From: Bryoerythrophyllum caledonicum
Lineage: Eukaryota; Streptophyta; Bryopsida; Pottiales; Pottiaceae
DNA length: 64,000 nucleotides
Direction: 5' to 3'
NCBI GenBank assembly: GCA_963971425.1
Contig: OZ020520.1
Location: forward strand, 24,074,754 to 24,138,753
Shown piece by piece: positions 11,039 through 22,968 of this stretch. The first letter of the stretch is position 1, and the number at the start of each line of letters is the position of its first letter. Below the pieces are notes generated by a model. That model had not been told where the DNA came from, searched no databases, and saw only the letters and a list, made by a program, of their open reading frames with translations. Both the position numbers and the translations under genes were made by a program.

Positions 11039-11185
11039 TACCGTATTAAGGAACCTGTGGCAAGTGATCTAGGTCCACAGAAGTTTGCTCCTCATGTCTA
11101 TGAACTGGGACCTCCGTTGACAGTGCGAGAGTCCTTTCGGGCCGAACATCCTGAGCTGTTAGCTGCGAAGGGTCATTTGAGGTGA
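11039..11185 (+). CDS. Candidate terminal exon of an unidentified gene
   Basis: After a plausible acceptor (CTAATTTACAG at 11028-11038), a 48-residue frame begins YRIKEPVASD, continues through FAPHVYELGPP and ESFRAEHPELL, and ends at TGA 11183-11185. The residue usage is far more protein-like than the flanks. I found no upstream exon or ATG that joins in phase, and I do not recognise the family. It may be the last exon of a small gene whose 5' part lies in 10.0-11.0 kb, or a gene remnant. The SF3B5 gene converges on it from the right (stop at 11670). Confidence 0.35.
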   Translation, partial: YRIKEPVASDLGPQKFAPHVYELGPPLTVRESFRAEHPELLAAKGHLR

Positions 11186-11669
11186 GATTTCATTCTTTCG
11201 GGTACACAAGCCTCTTTTGATTCCTTTCAAAGCAGTCGGATATTCAAATAAGTTTGCAACCTGCATATAATCCGATAAACTCAGAACTTCACCTCCTCCA
11301 AAAACTCGTTCGCTTATTACCGGGCCGGATTTCTAACGTAACAACGTGGATAGTCAAAACACAACAAGCATATTATCATACAGCCCAAACATCAAGAAAT
11401 AACTTCAGCTTCCTGTCATGGAAATGTTCACATCCGAGTCGAGACCTAGGACAGTGTAATCATTCCGAGTCACCTAGCCTGGTGAGACTACCACTCCATC
11501 AAAATGCTGTCGCAATATGAATTTGAAATAGCTACTAAACACAGCCATGTGAACGCAACCTGCTGGGGATCAACATAATACAGCTAGGACTTCAACAAAC
11601 TACGACACATGATGGGTCCGTCGGTACTTGGAGAAATTCACATATGGTATGAAGTAGAAACATCCGGCC

Positions 11670-12582
11670 TCAGTCTTCCTGATCCCTGTCTGGAGGCTTT
11701 CCACAAGGCAGCAGCATTTTCTGCACACGTACACACAATGATGAGTAAGAATCCCACTTGCTTAAGTGAACGCTCATGCATCTTAAAATCTTACTTTTCC
11801 TCAGATATGACTGCGTTCGCTCACCTGCATGAAAGTATAGCGCACTCGTCCAATGGACTCATTCTCTGCGACTGCAAAGAAGGACAAGAGTGGAGCATGG
11901 CCGATATATGAAGCGTAACTGTCCCTCTGGATGTTCACTGCCCACTCACTGTCACAAACAAAAGACACGATGATGTCAGTCGTGCAGAAACAAACTCTTC
12001 CTTGAAGTGTGGAGGAGACTATAAATGCACATTTAAGAAACTAAAGGAATAATGCACATTCTAACTGGAATCGACTCTATACAAAATGTGCTCCATATCC
12101 CTTCCGACAAGAACAAAAACTGAGTGAAGACATCCACAAACACTCAGTCTAAAACTCCAACAGACAAAACCGTTATTCTACACAGAACTTTATTCAGCGC
12201 ATCTCACTGTAAGTCTCAATGGAACTATAATAGCGCTGCACGAGTAAGACAGCCAGAGTGTAAAACCCTAGGCAAAATATCTGACACGGGATAATTTTCA
12301 AAACCTCTGACGAAACGTTTCCTCGCACGAAGTAACCAAACTCTCCTCTAAGTTCTGATATTTCAACGACAAAGAGAAGAACATCACTTACAAGCGGTTG
12401 ACATCAGCGTGCCCCGTGCCGACATACTTGGCTTGCAGATGCTCGAGCTGACTGTTGATGTTAAACCTGTCGCTGGCCTGTCAAACACAACAACGGAAGC
12501 TGCACTCGTCAATCCCTGGCAGGAACCGAGAGCGGGGAGAAAAGAAAGCGGACGCCGGAGAAGCGAAGCAACGAACCTGCAT
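11670..12582 (-). CDS. SF3B5: Splicing factor 3B subunit 5 (SF3b10)
   Basis: A four-exon gene on the minus strand: 12582-12577, 12477-12392, 11948-11825 and 11720-11670. All introns are GT-AG and phases agree, giving 88 residues (human and plant homologues are about 86-87). The protein starts MQASDRFNINSQLEHLQ, continues GTGHADVN, FEWAVNIQRDSYASYIGH and FAVAENESIGRVR, and ends in KMLLPCGKPP. These are the conserved blocks of SF3b10, the small subunit of the U2 snRNP SF3b complex that helps hold the branch-point duplex in the nucleus. The first coding exon is only ATG CAG, followed by a 99-bp intron. The usual TYR-like residues before FNM/FMQ are slightly changed (RYTFMQ). Nothing is broken. 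The 3' neighbour is the orphan exon at 11039. Confidence 0.93.
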
Positions 12583-13060
12583 GGTGACCGACTGTCGATG
12601 GCGCAGCCGATCGGCAAAATGAAATGGTGAACGAAAACAAAGTTCTCGAGAACGAGGGGGTTTGAAAGAAAGCGAAGCGAAGCGCGCGTTTGTTTGGGCT
12701 TCAAACCCTAATTTCGGACGAACGAGGAACTTTTGGACGAACGAGGAACTTTTGGACGAACGAGATTTATCTTTTCGAACGACTGGAGGAGTTGAGAGTG
12801 GATGAGACGAAAATGGATGAATGGACGAAGAGGGTGATTAAGCATCAAGTTAGTTTGATATTTTTATTACTTTCTTATTTTCAATTTTCTATGCATAGAA
12901 GTTGGCCCATTACTTAGGAAAAAAATTCTATTTTCTAAATAGAGAAATAATTGTTGGATCTAAAATCCAAACGGTGAATAGAATTATTAATATGACTTGT
13001 TCTGACAATAGATATTTTTTTAAAAGTGAAATTTGTAATTTCCATGCGTTTTAAAGTGAA
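12583..13060. promoter_or_regulatory. Upstream region of SF3B5 with a 19-bp tandem repeat
   Basis: About 12717-12765 carries units of GACGAACGAGGAACTTTTG. No TATA box was identified for the minus-strand gene. From about 12840 the sequence becomes AT-rich repeat bed. Confidence 0.35.
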
Positions 13061-13346
13061 TAAATGAAGGTTGCCTAGAACTTTTTTTTATTGCTGCACA
13101 CCTCAAAAAGTGCAATTGTCAACTCTATTGTAGTACTATTAATTTCTATAGTAACGTGCCTTGTTGCAAAAAAAAACATGCGTTTTATGTTTGAAGCACC
13201 ATAACTTTTTTCTCTAAAAAAACCTCCAATTATAACGTGTATTCCTATTCTCACAAAGCATTTAAGAAGTTATCTTCAAAATTGAATTTTTGGGAACGTG
13301 CCTAAAATTGATTTATAACCCACAGGTACAAATGGTCTTTTAGGGA
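13061..13346. mobile_element. Short dispersed element, family U (copy 2)
   Basis: It aligns with 185-495 in the same orientation: AATGAAGGTTGCCTAGAAC, CACCTCAAAAAGTGCA, TTTGAAGCACCATAACTTTT, AAGAAGTTATCTTCAAAA and ACCCACAGGTACAAATGG. It ends CTTTTAGGG before ATTAA. No coding capacity. Confidence 0.55.
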
Positions 13347-13350
13347 TTAA

Positions 13351-14484
13351 ATAGGAACTTTGGTAAATTTTACATTAAAATAAAATAAAATTTCAAATTG
13401 ATGTCATTCAATAGTGGTCATTTTACAATGTGCTTCACCATAAAAATACTAGGTATTGATAAGGTAGGATTGGTTTACATATTGGTACTTCTCATCATTA
13501 ATTTTGGTTTAAAACCTGATGAACTTAAAAGATTACATTTATTGCAACAATGTTTAGATATTCTACAGTAGTGCGAGGTCACTCATGCTTATAATGTATA
13601 ATAGATGCACATTTGGTTTCTTAAAAATAAAAATTTAAGTTTATTAGTTAAGGATATATTTCTTTATTTTAAAAGTTTTCCAACATGAATATTTATAAAT
13701 TGTTCACATTATGGAAATGATTGAAAAGTCATCAAATTTCATTGAAAAGTTTATAAAAGATTTGATATGATACTTTTAGACATTTGTCAAAGTCTAATGA
13801 TTTTTTAAATAAAAAAATCTACATAGAATTTCATTTTTAAAATAATTATGTTGCTAGATAATATTTCCTTTTGTTAATACATATATGAAAAATCAAGGTT
13901 TTTAAGTTGTGAAAATTTTCTAGAGGTTAATAGTTAGCTTAGGATTAGTATAGGGCTCGGTGACTTTAGCCATGAGCTAATGTTAGATATCCTTGAAAGC
14001 TACACAAAATTTGCAGGCACAACTATGTTGAAAATTTTGATATGCACTCAAGACGCCTTGATGCATTGGTGCCTGATGAGCATGCATCAAGCCCTGATTC
14101 ATGTACGTGCTTTTGTATCACGCTCTCCAGCCTCCATGTCAAGTTGACCCCAATTTTTAGCAAAGTGCTTCCAAAGAGCCTCACAATCCATTCCAAATGT
14201 GTACAAGACATATCAGCCTATATTAAATTTGCTGAGAATACATGTTAGTGGCATTATTACTTATCAAAGGTATAACTTACACAAAAGATGGTTGTACACA
14301 TCCGACATAAAAATGATATTGTATTCCAAGGGTCTCCCTTGGCAAAAATCAATCTATAAATAATGTTCCATATTTCCCAAATTACTTAATTGATTTATCA
14401 AATTTCTTCTAAAGTAATGTTCATTTCTTCTAATGCCTAAATTTACATCCAAGTATCATTCAGAACTAAAGTATAATGTCCTCT
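13351..14484. other. Intergenic, AT-rich, no gene seen
   Basis: No coding or RNA signal was found. A slightly less AT-rich patch at 14040-14220 is open on both strands for about 60-70 codons without recognisable protein features. Confidence 0.5.
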
Positions 14485-14832
14485 AAACTAACCCCCTCAT
14501 AACCAACCAAAATCCATAACTCACACTTATAAAATTGAGGTATATCCAACAGACTTCCATTCCATTACCACCCTTTCAACTCCAAATGGAGGTTTGCTTT
14601 TAGTCACGACCCCTTACTTTAGGTCGGCGCTTTTAGAGGATACCCACCAGCTACACATGACATCACACTTTGAAAATTCATAACTAACTCACATTTCATC
14701 ATAAAAATATGAAACCACTTGTGTTGAAATTGAAACTCTATCGGTAATCACTAAAAAAATAAGGTACGGGTTGTTATTTGGGCTCTCCATATATGCACAT
14801 TGCTTAACTTGTCGGTTATGGGGGGCCTTACC
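14485..14832. mobile_element. Short TTAA-type element, family Q (copy 2)
   Basis: The right end GGTTATGGGGGGCCTTACC is followed by TTAG. The left end CTAACCCCCTCATAACC is its degraded inverse. The body matches the other Q copies (GTCACGACCCCTTACTTT, CATAACTAACTCACATTTCA, CTCCATATATGCACATT). It lies about 270 bp upstream of the FKBP start codon, so it may contribute promoter sequence (inference). Confidence 0.65.
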
Positions 14833-14894
14833 TTAGTTGTCGGTTGCAACTTCATGAGTAAAACTCACACAAGTGATGGATGTGTGGAGCAAAC

Positions 14895-14990
14895 GAGACG
14901 AACGACGTCGATCGTCGATCGTCGTCTTCCTCGATCGTCGTCTTCCTCGATCATCGTCTTCGTCGATCTTCGTCTTCGTCTCGCTTCGGA
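14895..14990. repeat. CGTCTTCCTCGAT simple repeat
   Basis: About six imperfect units of CGTCTTCCTCGAT / CGTCTTCGTCGAT lie about 110-200 bp upstream of the FKBP ATG. The pyrimidine-rich plus strand is compatible with a 5' leader. Confidence 0.75.
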
Positions 14991-15099
14991 TAATGTGCTT
15001 TTCCGAATCCCGTGAGGAGGCTCTCACTTCGATGCCGGGAGCTTCAACGATTACGTTGCTGCATTGCGCGCTCAATTCGCAGGCTGCCAACTTACAGAC

Positions 15100-17151
15100 A
15101 TGGAGCTGCGGACGTCCGTAGTCTCGCCGTTGCTCGTCTCCGCACGCACCGACTTCCTCGTCACACACTCCCCGAGGTTGCACCCAGTCGTTTCACCTGA
15201 TTGCAGATGACCCCTCATCTTGGTGGAAACGGTGAAATGAACGTCGTAATCAGCGATTCCTTTGTTTTTGTAGGAGATGGAATTTGCCTCTACCGGTTCG
15301 GTGCAGCTGCGGAGCTTCGAAGCCCGTCCTGACGAGGCGCGCCGTCGCCGTGTCGTTGATGAGTACTACGGTCCTCGTGGCTGCTGCGGGGACTACGTCG
15401 GTGGAAGCGAAGCCGGTGATGCCCATGATGGTGGAGCCTGATCTTCCAAAGTGTGTTATCTCTTTGAGCCTCATCATATTTAGGGTTCGGGTTTCTAGTT
15501 GTGTTTTATGCTGCTAATCATGTCCCCACTCGTGCAGGTTTCGAAAAACAGGCACTGGAGTCAAAATTCAAGGTCCTCGTTCCCTCTCTCATTGAATTGT
15601 TAATGTGACAATACGTTTCATTTGTGTAGGTTGCTGTGAGAATTGCGTATTGGTTTCAGAAATTAGAGCTGTTTGTGAAGTCACTCAGAGTTTGAGTTAA
15701 GATGCCCCTCATTTATTTACTATTTGTTCACTCTAAATATCAAGTGGTTTTTCAGTTGTAATCCTCATTCAGTCAATGGAAGAGCTTGGTGGTCTCTAAA
15801 CACATGTAGTTTTGGCTGTCTTTGAGAGGGAAGAAAGCGTTCGTATTCTTCTTCTTCGAGGTGTTTAGAAGTTGATTTGAATTCTATTCAGTATGAAGAA
15901 AGAGGGGGTTATCTTGTTCAAACTTTGGGTTACTTCACAAATAACTCTATCCTCCTGTTTTGGTTGTAAACACATCTTGACGTCAGAGCCAGTTCTGTTT
16001 TTTAGCACATGTGCAGGCTCTGAGTGGCGTTGAAATTCTTGGGATGGATCATGGGACAGGGGGATGTTGATGCCTGAGCTGAACTCGGGAGGTCTGGTTG
16101 TGGATCTCAGAGGTTGTGGATGGATCTGGTCCTGAGGCCAAAACTGGCGACACCTTGGAATTCGACTTCGTCTGCCGACGATCCAACGGCTACTTCGTGT
16201 ACAGGTGCTTTGCTTTTCGTTGATTGCACTTGGTTTTATGATCATTTTCATTATCCTGTTTTTGATTTGTATGGACTGTGTTTGGTTTGCAGCACAGTGG
16301 ATCAGTTCAATGACCAGAGCCGGCCTGCTGTGCTTCCCCTCGGTACAGGAAAGGTATGTAGTACTCTATTCATGTATATGTCCTTGTTTTCCTCAATAAT
16401 TTGTGTTTCTGAGAACTCTCATGCAAACTGCAGATGATCCCTGGCCTGGAGGAGGTTCTTGCGGGAATGAGACCTGGAGGTAGCGTGCCTAAATGCTTCG
16501 AATTCTTCCTTTGGATACTTGAGAGTTATTTGTTGAATTGCTCAAAGTTTCAATGAGTGACCCTTGTTGTTTAATTTGTTATACTATTATTTGTTCACTC
16601 TAAATATTTATCAGAGCTCGGTGGACTTTCAATCAAGGATGGAATAGCTTGATGGTCTCTAAATTTGAGTGTAGAATTAAGAATGGGATACCATGAATAT
16701 CAGCCGCCTTCTTCTCCTTTAGATATTGAGCACTATTCAGACGTGATTCAGTGATTCAAAACGAAATAAGAGGGGGTATATTATTCTAGCTTTGAGGGAC
16801 TTTACTAATAACTCTAAAAAAGACCTAGATCTGTGTTGGTGCTCTGTTTTGCACCTGGAGAAAGTTACATCTGAGGTTTGGCTTATTAATTTCCTCGCAT
16901 CTCTGCTTGCAGGAAAGAGAAGGGCACTAATTCCGCCGGAGGTGGGCTACACCGATCCATCTTTCGAGCCTCAGCCCAAGGAGGTAAGGTTCTGAAAGGA
17001 TCACTGTTCTGAGAACAACACTAATTTCTGTACCAATCTGGACTAACTGCCATTCCTTGTGTGTTGCTTGCAGTTTGGACCTCGAAGGGCTTTAATGTCT
17101 CACGCTAAGGAGCCGCTGGTGTTTGAGGTGCAGCTCATCAAAATTAAGTGA
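15100..17151 (+). CDS. FKBP16-1: Chloroplast-lumen FKBP-type peptidyl-prolyl isomerase, FKBP16-1-like
   Basis: Eight exons: 15100-15176, 15274-15450, 15538-15572, 16111-16204, 16293-16353, 16434-16479, 16913-16983 and 17074-17151. All introns are GT-AG, phases agree, and the product is 212 residues (the Arabidopsis protein is about 207). The N-terminus (MELRTSVVSPLL) is transit-peptide-like. It is followed by a twin-arginine stretch, LTRRAVAVSLMS, a hydrophobic run and an alanine-containing cleavage region, as expected for Tat import into the thylakoid lumen. The FKBP fold follows: GDTLEFDFVCRRSNGYFV, MIPGLEEVLAGMRPGG, RALIPPEVGY and PLVFEVQLIKIK. The family catalyses proline cis-trans isomerisation or chaperones photosystem assembly. 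Several active-site aromatic positions of human FKBP12 are not obviously conserved, so catalysis is uncertain. FKBP16-1 is the closest match I can name from memory. Confidence 0.88.
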
Positions 17152-17712
17152 AGAATATCACCTTGAGCTCTTCTCTCTCTAGAACCGCTGTCAATATCTC
17201 TTACCCTTTCAAGGAAGAAATTGACTCACAGCTTAGTCTCCTGTGTTCCGAATTTGTTGTAACAGTATCTTGTTTTGAGAAATATCCAGTCAAAACATGA
17301 CATGCATGTCCTTGATGTAAATTAGCGTAGATGATGCAATAATACATCCACACTATCTAAGGTGAACAGTGCAGACTTTTTCCAGCCATTGTTTGATTTG
17401 TCAATGTCTGCAGCTCATTCCCTTGACTAACCCATGCTTTTCCAACTGTAGATTCCCATTAGCTTGCAGAACTGGTAGCTCAACAGCAGACATCCAAGGG
17501 TGTTGAACACACAGGCAGTCGATAAGGATTGAGTGGAAAGAGCAATTCAGCATATACTCCAATAATGCAGCTCCATATGAGTGTAGAATTTTGTAGTGAC
17601 TAGGGACTTTTCCCACAACCTCCTAGATTTGCGTTGATTTTTGTCTGTGAGTTGCTTTTAATGGAAATAGATATTCTAATTGTAGTATCCAACCTTATAA
17701 AATTGAATTTAA
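17152..17712. other. 3' flank of the FKBP gene, no further gene
   Basis: Probable 3' UTR and intergenic sequence; AATAATACA-like runs near 17336-17345 could serve as a poly(A) signal. The 71-codon minus frame at 17401-17616 has no recognisable features. Confidence 0.4.
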
Positions 17713-17992
17713 CTCTTTGAGCCTTCAAGGTGGATCGATCATATATGGGTCGATTTTGGACAAAAACCTTTATAGAAAGTGCTGTAGGCTACCTCAGTGG
17801 AAAAAATTGACCATGGAGGAAGATGGGCATCTTTTGAGACCATCGCCACCGCAATTGGTGCAAGCATCGATGAGCTACAACAAGTTCATAGATTTTTGTT
17901 CTGAAATGTAACCGTTGCATAGATGCCATTTTGCATGATCTGGAACACTCGTAGATCTTCACAGCCAAAAAAGCTCATCGGCCTTAAAAGGA
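17713..17992 (+). mobile_element. Short TTAA-flanked element, family T (copy 2)
   Basis: It is flanked by TTAA at 17709-17712 and 17993-17996. The left end CTCTTTGAGCC and right end GGCCTTAAAAGGA are degraded versions of the CCCCTTAAAGA type. The body matches 32263-32548 (GGAAGATGGGCATCTTTTGAG, GCAAGCAT.G.GAGCTACAA, CATGATCTGGAAC.CT.GTAGAT). It lies in the 3' flank of the FKBP gene. Confidence 0.65.
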
Positions 17993-18049
17993 TTAAAGCC
18001 TACAAGGCCCTTGGAGGGTTGATTCTAGTGCTCTAGGTGTTGTAACTTT

Positions 18050-18325
18050 TCCCATAATTGGTTGTTTTTGTCGTGGTCTCAATAATGCACTTTGAGCTCC
18101 ACAAGAGCTTTCCAAGGCACCTCTCTGATCTCTAATCGAAGCAAGCATTGTCAAACTACACTGTGCTTTCTGTGAAGTGGGGTCGCGTTGAAATGTTCGC
18201 TATGTAAATGATGTTGATATGCATAATTTGTCACACTCGCGGATTCTTCCAGGGTCTCGTGGTCCACGTAGGCATTAAAGGATTATCCCATGATCTAAAT
18301 TGGGATACTGAGGCGTTAAAGGGTT
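18050..18325 (+). repeat. Diverged family-T-related repeat
   Basis: AAGCAAGCATTGTCAAACTACA, TTTCTGTGAAGTGGGGTCGCG and ATTCTTCCAGGGTCTCG follow the same order as the 3' half of family T. It ends near AGGCGTTAAAGGGTTATT. Ends are not well defined. Confidence 0.45.
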
Positions 18326-19298
18326 ATTAAAAAGTTCTAGAACTTGTATAGTACAAATCAAAATAAAAGATTTAAATGTGATTAGGGAGATCAACTTTCA
18401 CAACACATTGGAGAGTCTCTTGGACCACAAATTTGAAATAAATTTTAGATGAGAATAATATTTCCATGTGTATGAAATACTACATAGTATGTGGCATTTT
18501 ATTTGTAGATATTCATTGTATACGAATGTATTTGGTGTATTTGGCAGTGTAAACATGAGATATTCCTAGAGTTCTAGAACTCCATATCATGATTCTATTT
18601 TTGAAAAGTGTGCATATAATGTGTGTGCAAATTTGAACTTTAGAGATTACACTCTAGTTATTGACAAATTTCCATGCAAATTGAGATTCAACACATCCAA
18701 AGACCAAAAGATAGTTGTGTGGTTACTAAAGGATTGATTACCAATTGTACTCAAGTCCAAACCCCAATTGAGTGGGGGAGGAATTTATAAAAAGGAGACA
18801 AAAGACCATACTAAAAAAAAAAATTCATGGACTCCATCAATCACCCTTTCTTAATGTGCATGAGTATAGCCAAACATGATCAAATTTGGAAATAGAATAT
18901 CTCAACCTTATCCTGCTCAAACACGACACCATACATGTAGAATACATGACCATTTTGCAACATCTCAAGCATGTAGTAGGTGCAGTAATGATCTAAATTA
19001 GAATAGTCATGTGTCATTGAATCGAGCTCAACACAAATACAAAACTCTTGTAACTATTTTTACACCTTGTATATCTATGCAATATTCTAAGCCTCATCGG
19101 ACATAGTAAAATTTGCCTTGTATTTAAAACTCACAATTATCTAAAAGAATATCTCCACAAATTTATTTTAATTTTCACTTAGAATGGATGCCAATTCCCA
19201 GAATTTGCTGAGCTAGAGAAGATTCCAATTCTACAGCATGATTGTGAACAAGTGTTCCTTCATCATTCAGCAATTGAGCTTTATTGGCCTTAATCTTT
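18326..19298. other. Intergenic, AT-rich, no gene seen
   Basis: No coding signal. CTCAAACACGACACCATACATGTAGAAT at 18917-18944 matches the inside of family R elements (29613-29828, 34161-34368), so a decayed copy lies here. Confidence 0.45.
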
Positions 19299-19353
19299 GA
19301 CAAAGTAGTGACAAAGTAGTGACAAAGTAGTGAGCAAGTAGTGACAAAGTACT
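19299..19353. repeat. Tandem repeat, AAAGTAGTGAC units
   Basis: Four to five units of about 11-12 bp (GACAAAGTAGT, one variant GAGCAAGTAGT) lie about 300 bp upstream of the receptor kinase ATG. Confidence 0.8.
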
Positions 19354-19651
19354 TTTTTGACGAATTCCAGATCCTTGGTCCTTGAAATCAGTCTTCTCTC
19401 ACAAATTTTCATTAGTCTTTCAGATTTCCATTTTTCTCATGTTAATTGTCGATCGTTTGTCAGTTTTCAGAAGAGTCTCGATTTGTAAATTCATGAACGA
19501 TTTGCCGCAGTGATTTCTAGTTCTTTAAATTGGAAACAGGAGCACGAATACGTCAATATTGAGCAGGAAACGTGAGGGAGCGAAAGTTCTTGAGCGATGG
19601 ATTCTTCTTGAGCGCGATTGGTTGAGGTGTTGTGAGATTGCCGCGCGCTTC

Positions 19652-22600
19652 ATGGAAGGATTTACGAGAGTCGCGGCGGTCGTGTTGCTCGTCGTGATTC
19701 TTGGAGCGGGAGTGTGCGAAGGATTGAACGCGGACGGCAACGCGCTTCTGGATTTCAGGAATGGCATCACGTCGGATCCGAACAACACCTTGCAGACATG
19801 GAACTTCGCCGACGCCACGCCGTGCGGTTGGAACGGCGTCCTCTGCGAAGCAACTCCCGGGAGTGCCGAGAAGCAGGTCGTGGAGATTAACCTCGTTAGG
19901 TGAGAATTTTGAAGTTGGCGATGATTTGCTTGCTTTCAGAAATGCGCTTGTTTCTTGTTTCTTGCGTTTTTTGAACGTGCTACCTTGTCTCTAGGAGTGC
20001 GCTTCAAGGAACGATCTCGCCGCGTCTCGGCGACCTCGCTTACCTGGAGACCTTGCGCCTTGGTGGAAATAAGCTAAGCGGACAGATTCCGAGAGAGCTT
20101 TTCTCCCGAAACTTAACTCGGCTGGACCTTTCTGACAACGAGCTCACAGGAGAGATCCCCGCGGAGATTCGCGCGTTGCAGCACCTGCGAGTGCTGGAGC
20201 TCAGCGGGAACGCCTTGACAGGGATGCCGGAGGACATCCGGTTCTGCTACAGGCTGCAACAACTCGTTCTCAGCAAGAACGCCATCGCGAGCGCTTTACC
20301 GATCGGATTCGGCTCCAACATGACGCAGCTGCAGCGGCTGGACTTCTCCATGAACCGCTTCCAAGGCCGCATCCCTGACGACTTCGGCAACCTCACGTCG
20401 CTGAAGGTAGAGTAATTCTAAGCTCATCGGTAAAACTAGGAAATCCTAGGGTTTGAGGAACCGCGAGATTGAGCGGAGCCACGCTCAGGCAATTTGCGAG
20501 TTTGATAATCAGCGTTCGAGGACGTGGAATTCAGAGACGAGGTTCATGAACGTATCAACATGAGGATGAAGTGGCGATGGATCGATTGCAGCGACATAAA
20601 TCCTCGGTATTTGAGATATCGCGCCACTGGCGCTCGGTCACAAATTTGGTCCAAATCCTAGTTGTGGCGTGGCTTCCCCGAAAAGAAGTGGAATTAGTGC
20701 CGCGTCTTTAATGGAGAAGACGTCCTGAGCATGGGGACCAATCTCGCATGTTGATGGATGCATGCATCATGCAGGGCCAGTTGAGCCACATTGAAGCTCC
20801 TTGTCTGATTCGTGCAATGATGCTATACACACTGTTCATGTTCAGCACTTCGCATTTCAGTTGTTAAACCTTGGAAGTGCGCGTATTTGAACCTATAGAG
20901 TGTTCCCAGATCGATTAGCTTCCTGACGAAACGTGGATCATGTCCCATCTGAATTTTTTCCGAGGAATTCGAGATCAAGAGATGGTTGTTTCACGAAGAT
21001 TTTGTTTTGTTGCGTCTCGCAGGGGACTCTTAATCTTTCCAATAATCACCTATCAGGCGCGATCCCTCGATCTCTGGCCAATCTCCAAGGTCTGTTCGTT
21101 GACTTGAGCAACAATAATCTTTCCGGCGAAATTCCGGTCGACTCGTACTTTCAGTCGTTAGGAGAGGCAGCGTTTTCGGGCAACGCGGCGCTGTGCGGTG
21201 CGCCTCTCTCGACGAAATGCGTGCCTGCGCCGTCTCCAGCGGTGAGCAGCAGCACTGTTGCAGCAGATTTCAGTGACTCTAAGCGCCTGAGCAAGGGCGC
21301 AGTCATAGGCATCGCGATTGGCTGTGGAGCGCTGGGACTGATCATGGCGATACTCGTGGTTTTCTTCGTGGTGCGCAAGCTGGCCATGGGGAAGAAGGCT
21401 CTGACGCTGTCAAGGTCGAATAACGGCTTGCAAGGGTTTCTATGCTCATGGCGGGAGACAGCGAGCGGGACGAAGTCGGAGGAGGAGGAGGAGGAAGAAG
21501 GCAACTTGGTACACGTAACGGGCGTGCTGTCTTTCGCTCTGGAGGAGTTGCTATGCGCGTCGGCTTATGTGTTGAGCAAGAGCGGTGTCGGGATTGTGTA
21601 TAAGGCGGTGTTGGACGAAGGCACCGTAGTGGCGGTCCGAAGGCTGGGAGTGGCGGGCGGGGAACTTATACGACACGAAGAGTATGTGGCCGAAGTGAAG
21701 GCCATCGCGCAAGTGCGCCATCCCAACATCGTCTGCCTGCATTCGTACTCCTGGAGTGACGACGAGAAGCTGCTCATCTACGAATACCTCTCTAATGGCA
21801 ACTTGGAAAGTGCTCTCCACGGTAAGCCTCTCCAAATTTAGAAACCACTATGCGGAGAATTAGTTTGTGGAGTGATGCGGAGAATTAGTTTGCGTGTGCA
21901 GGTGGCAGGTCAGAGGGATTGAAGGGACCTATGACATGGGAGGTGCGAATCCGAGTGGCGCGAGGAGTAGCGCAAGGTCTCGCATACATTCATGAGTGTA
22001 GCCTTCGGAAACACTACTTTCACGGCAACATCAAACCCAGTAACATTCTTCTAGATGCGTTTCTGGAACCTCGGATTGCTGATTTTGGCCTACAACGGTT
22101 GCTTGCATTGGCGCAACCAAGGCCAGTCACGGAGTTCGGAAGCACGAGAGGTGAAACCGGCACTCGAATATCTTCCGCATCGGCTGCAGCTTCAATTGCT
22201 CTTCCAGGTTAGCATCTTCTCCTCCACATTATCCCTGCATCTTATCCTGACTTGGAGCGATGATTGAGATGTTGATAACTTTCGCAACATTTCGCAATCT
22301 TTGACATCGAAGGAGTCTGCGAAATCTATGGACATTGGACATTGCCGCCCGCCAATTTTTGTGAAATGGTGCCAAGGTAACAAATATAGTCTTGGTGTTT
22401 AAATCTGCTTGTATGATCTGCAGAACATGGAAGGAGATCAAAGAGTCCAAGAAGAGCTGCGCGTATACCAATTTCGGTGGGAGTGTATCAAGCTCCGGAG
22501 ACAGTAAATGCGAAGAGACTCTCCCAGAAGAGCGACGTATACTCGTTCGGCGTGATGCTGCTTGAGCTTCTCACAGGCAGGTCTCCTTTCAAGCAGATTG

Positions 22601-22968
22601 CTGGCGGAGAATTGGACCTTGTGTCGTGGATGCGCATGGCACTTCAGGAGAAGCGAGCACTTTTAGAGATATTCGATCCCTTCCTCCTGAAAACTGCCAA
22701 CAATCGACAAAGCAAAATGATTGAAACTTTGCAGGTAAAGGTCAACTCTGCAACATTTGCCGTAAGTTTGTTGTACTGTACTGATCATTTGACTACATAT
22801 TCTCTAATATTAGACATGTGGTTCATATCTGCCATAAAAGAAGAATAATAATCTGTGGTTGCATCACAGGTGGCATTGTCGTGCATAGCAGTGAACCCAG
22901 AGTCACGGCCGAAGATGAGGCAAATTGCGGAATTCTTTGAACTTCAAGCATGTGACTTGAGTTCATGA
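19652..22968 (+). CDS. LRR-III receptor-like kinase, probably catalytically impaired
   Basis: Six exons: 19652-19899, 19995-20406, 21023-21821, 21902-22207, 22424-22734 and 22870-22968. The start MEGFTRVAAVVLLVVILGAG is a signal peptide. It is followed by an LRRNT cap (ALLDFRNGI..PCGWNGVLC) and about six LRRs (LRLGGNKLSGQIP, LDLSDNELTGEIP, LDLSNNNLSGEIP). A membrane helix (VIGIAIGCGALGLIMAILVV) precedes the kinase domain. The exon junction at SLK|GTLNLS matches ZAR1-type LRR-III genes. The kinase has LSKSGVGIVYKAVL, then VVAVRRLG (Arg in place of the ATP-binding Lys), HGNIKPSN in place of HRDxKxxN, and a kept ADFGL. Such changes occur in this subfamily and suggest a pseudokinase that signals by scaffolding at the plasma membrane. 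The 616-bp second intron is the largest. No frame breaks. Confidence 0.9.

Noticed and set aside
14833..15183. Minus-strand and alternate-frame ORFs over the FKBP leader
   Set aside because: Produced by the CGTCTTCCTCGAT repeat; the frame starting at 15100 is the one that splices in phase to the lumen-targeting exon.
21151..21835. Minus-strand frames of 70-117 codons inside the receptor kinase
   Set aside because: Shadows of the GC-rich coding exon on the other strand.
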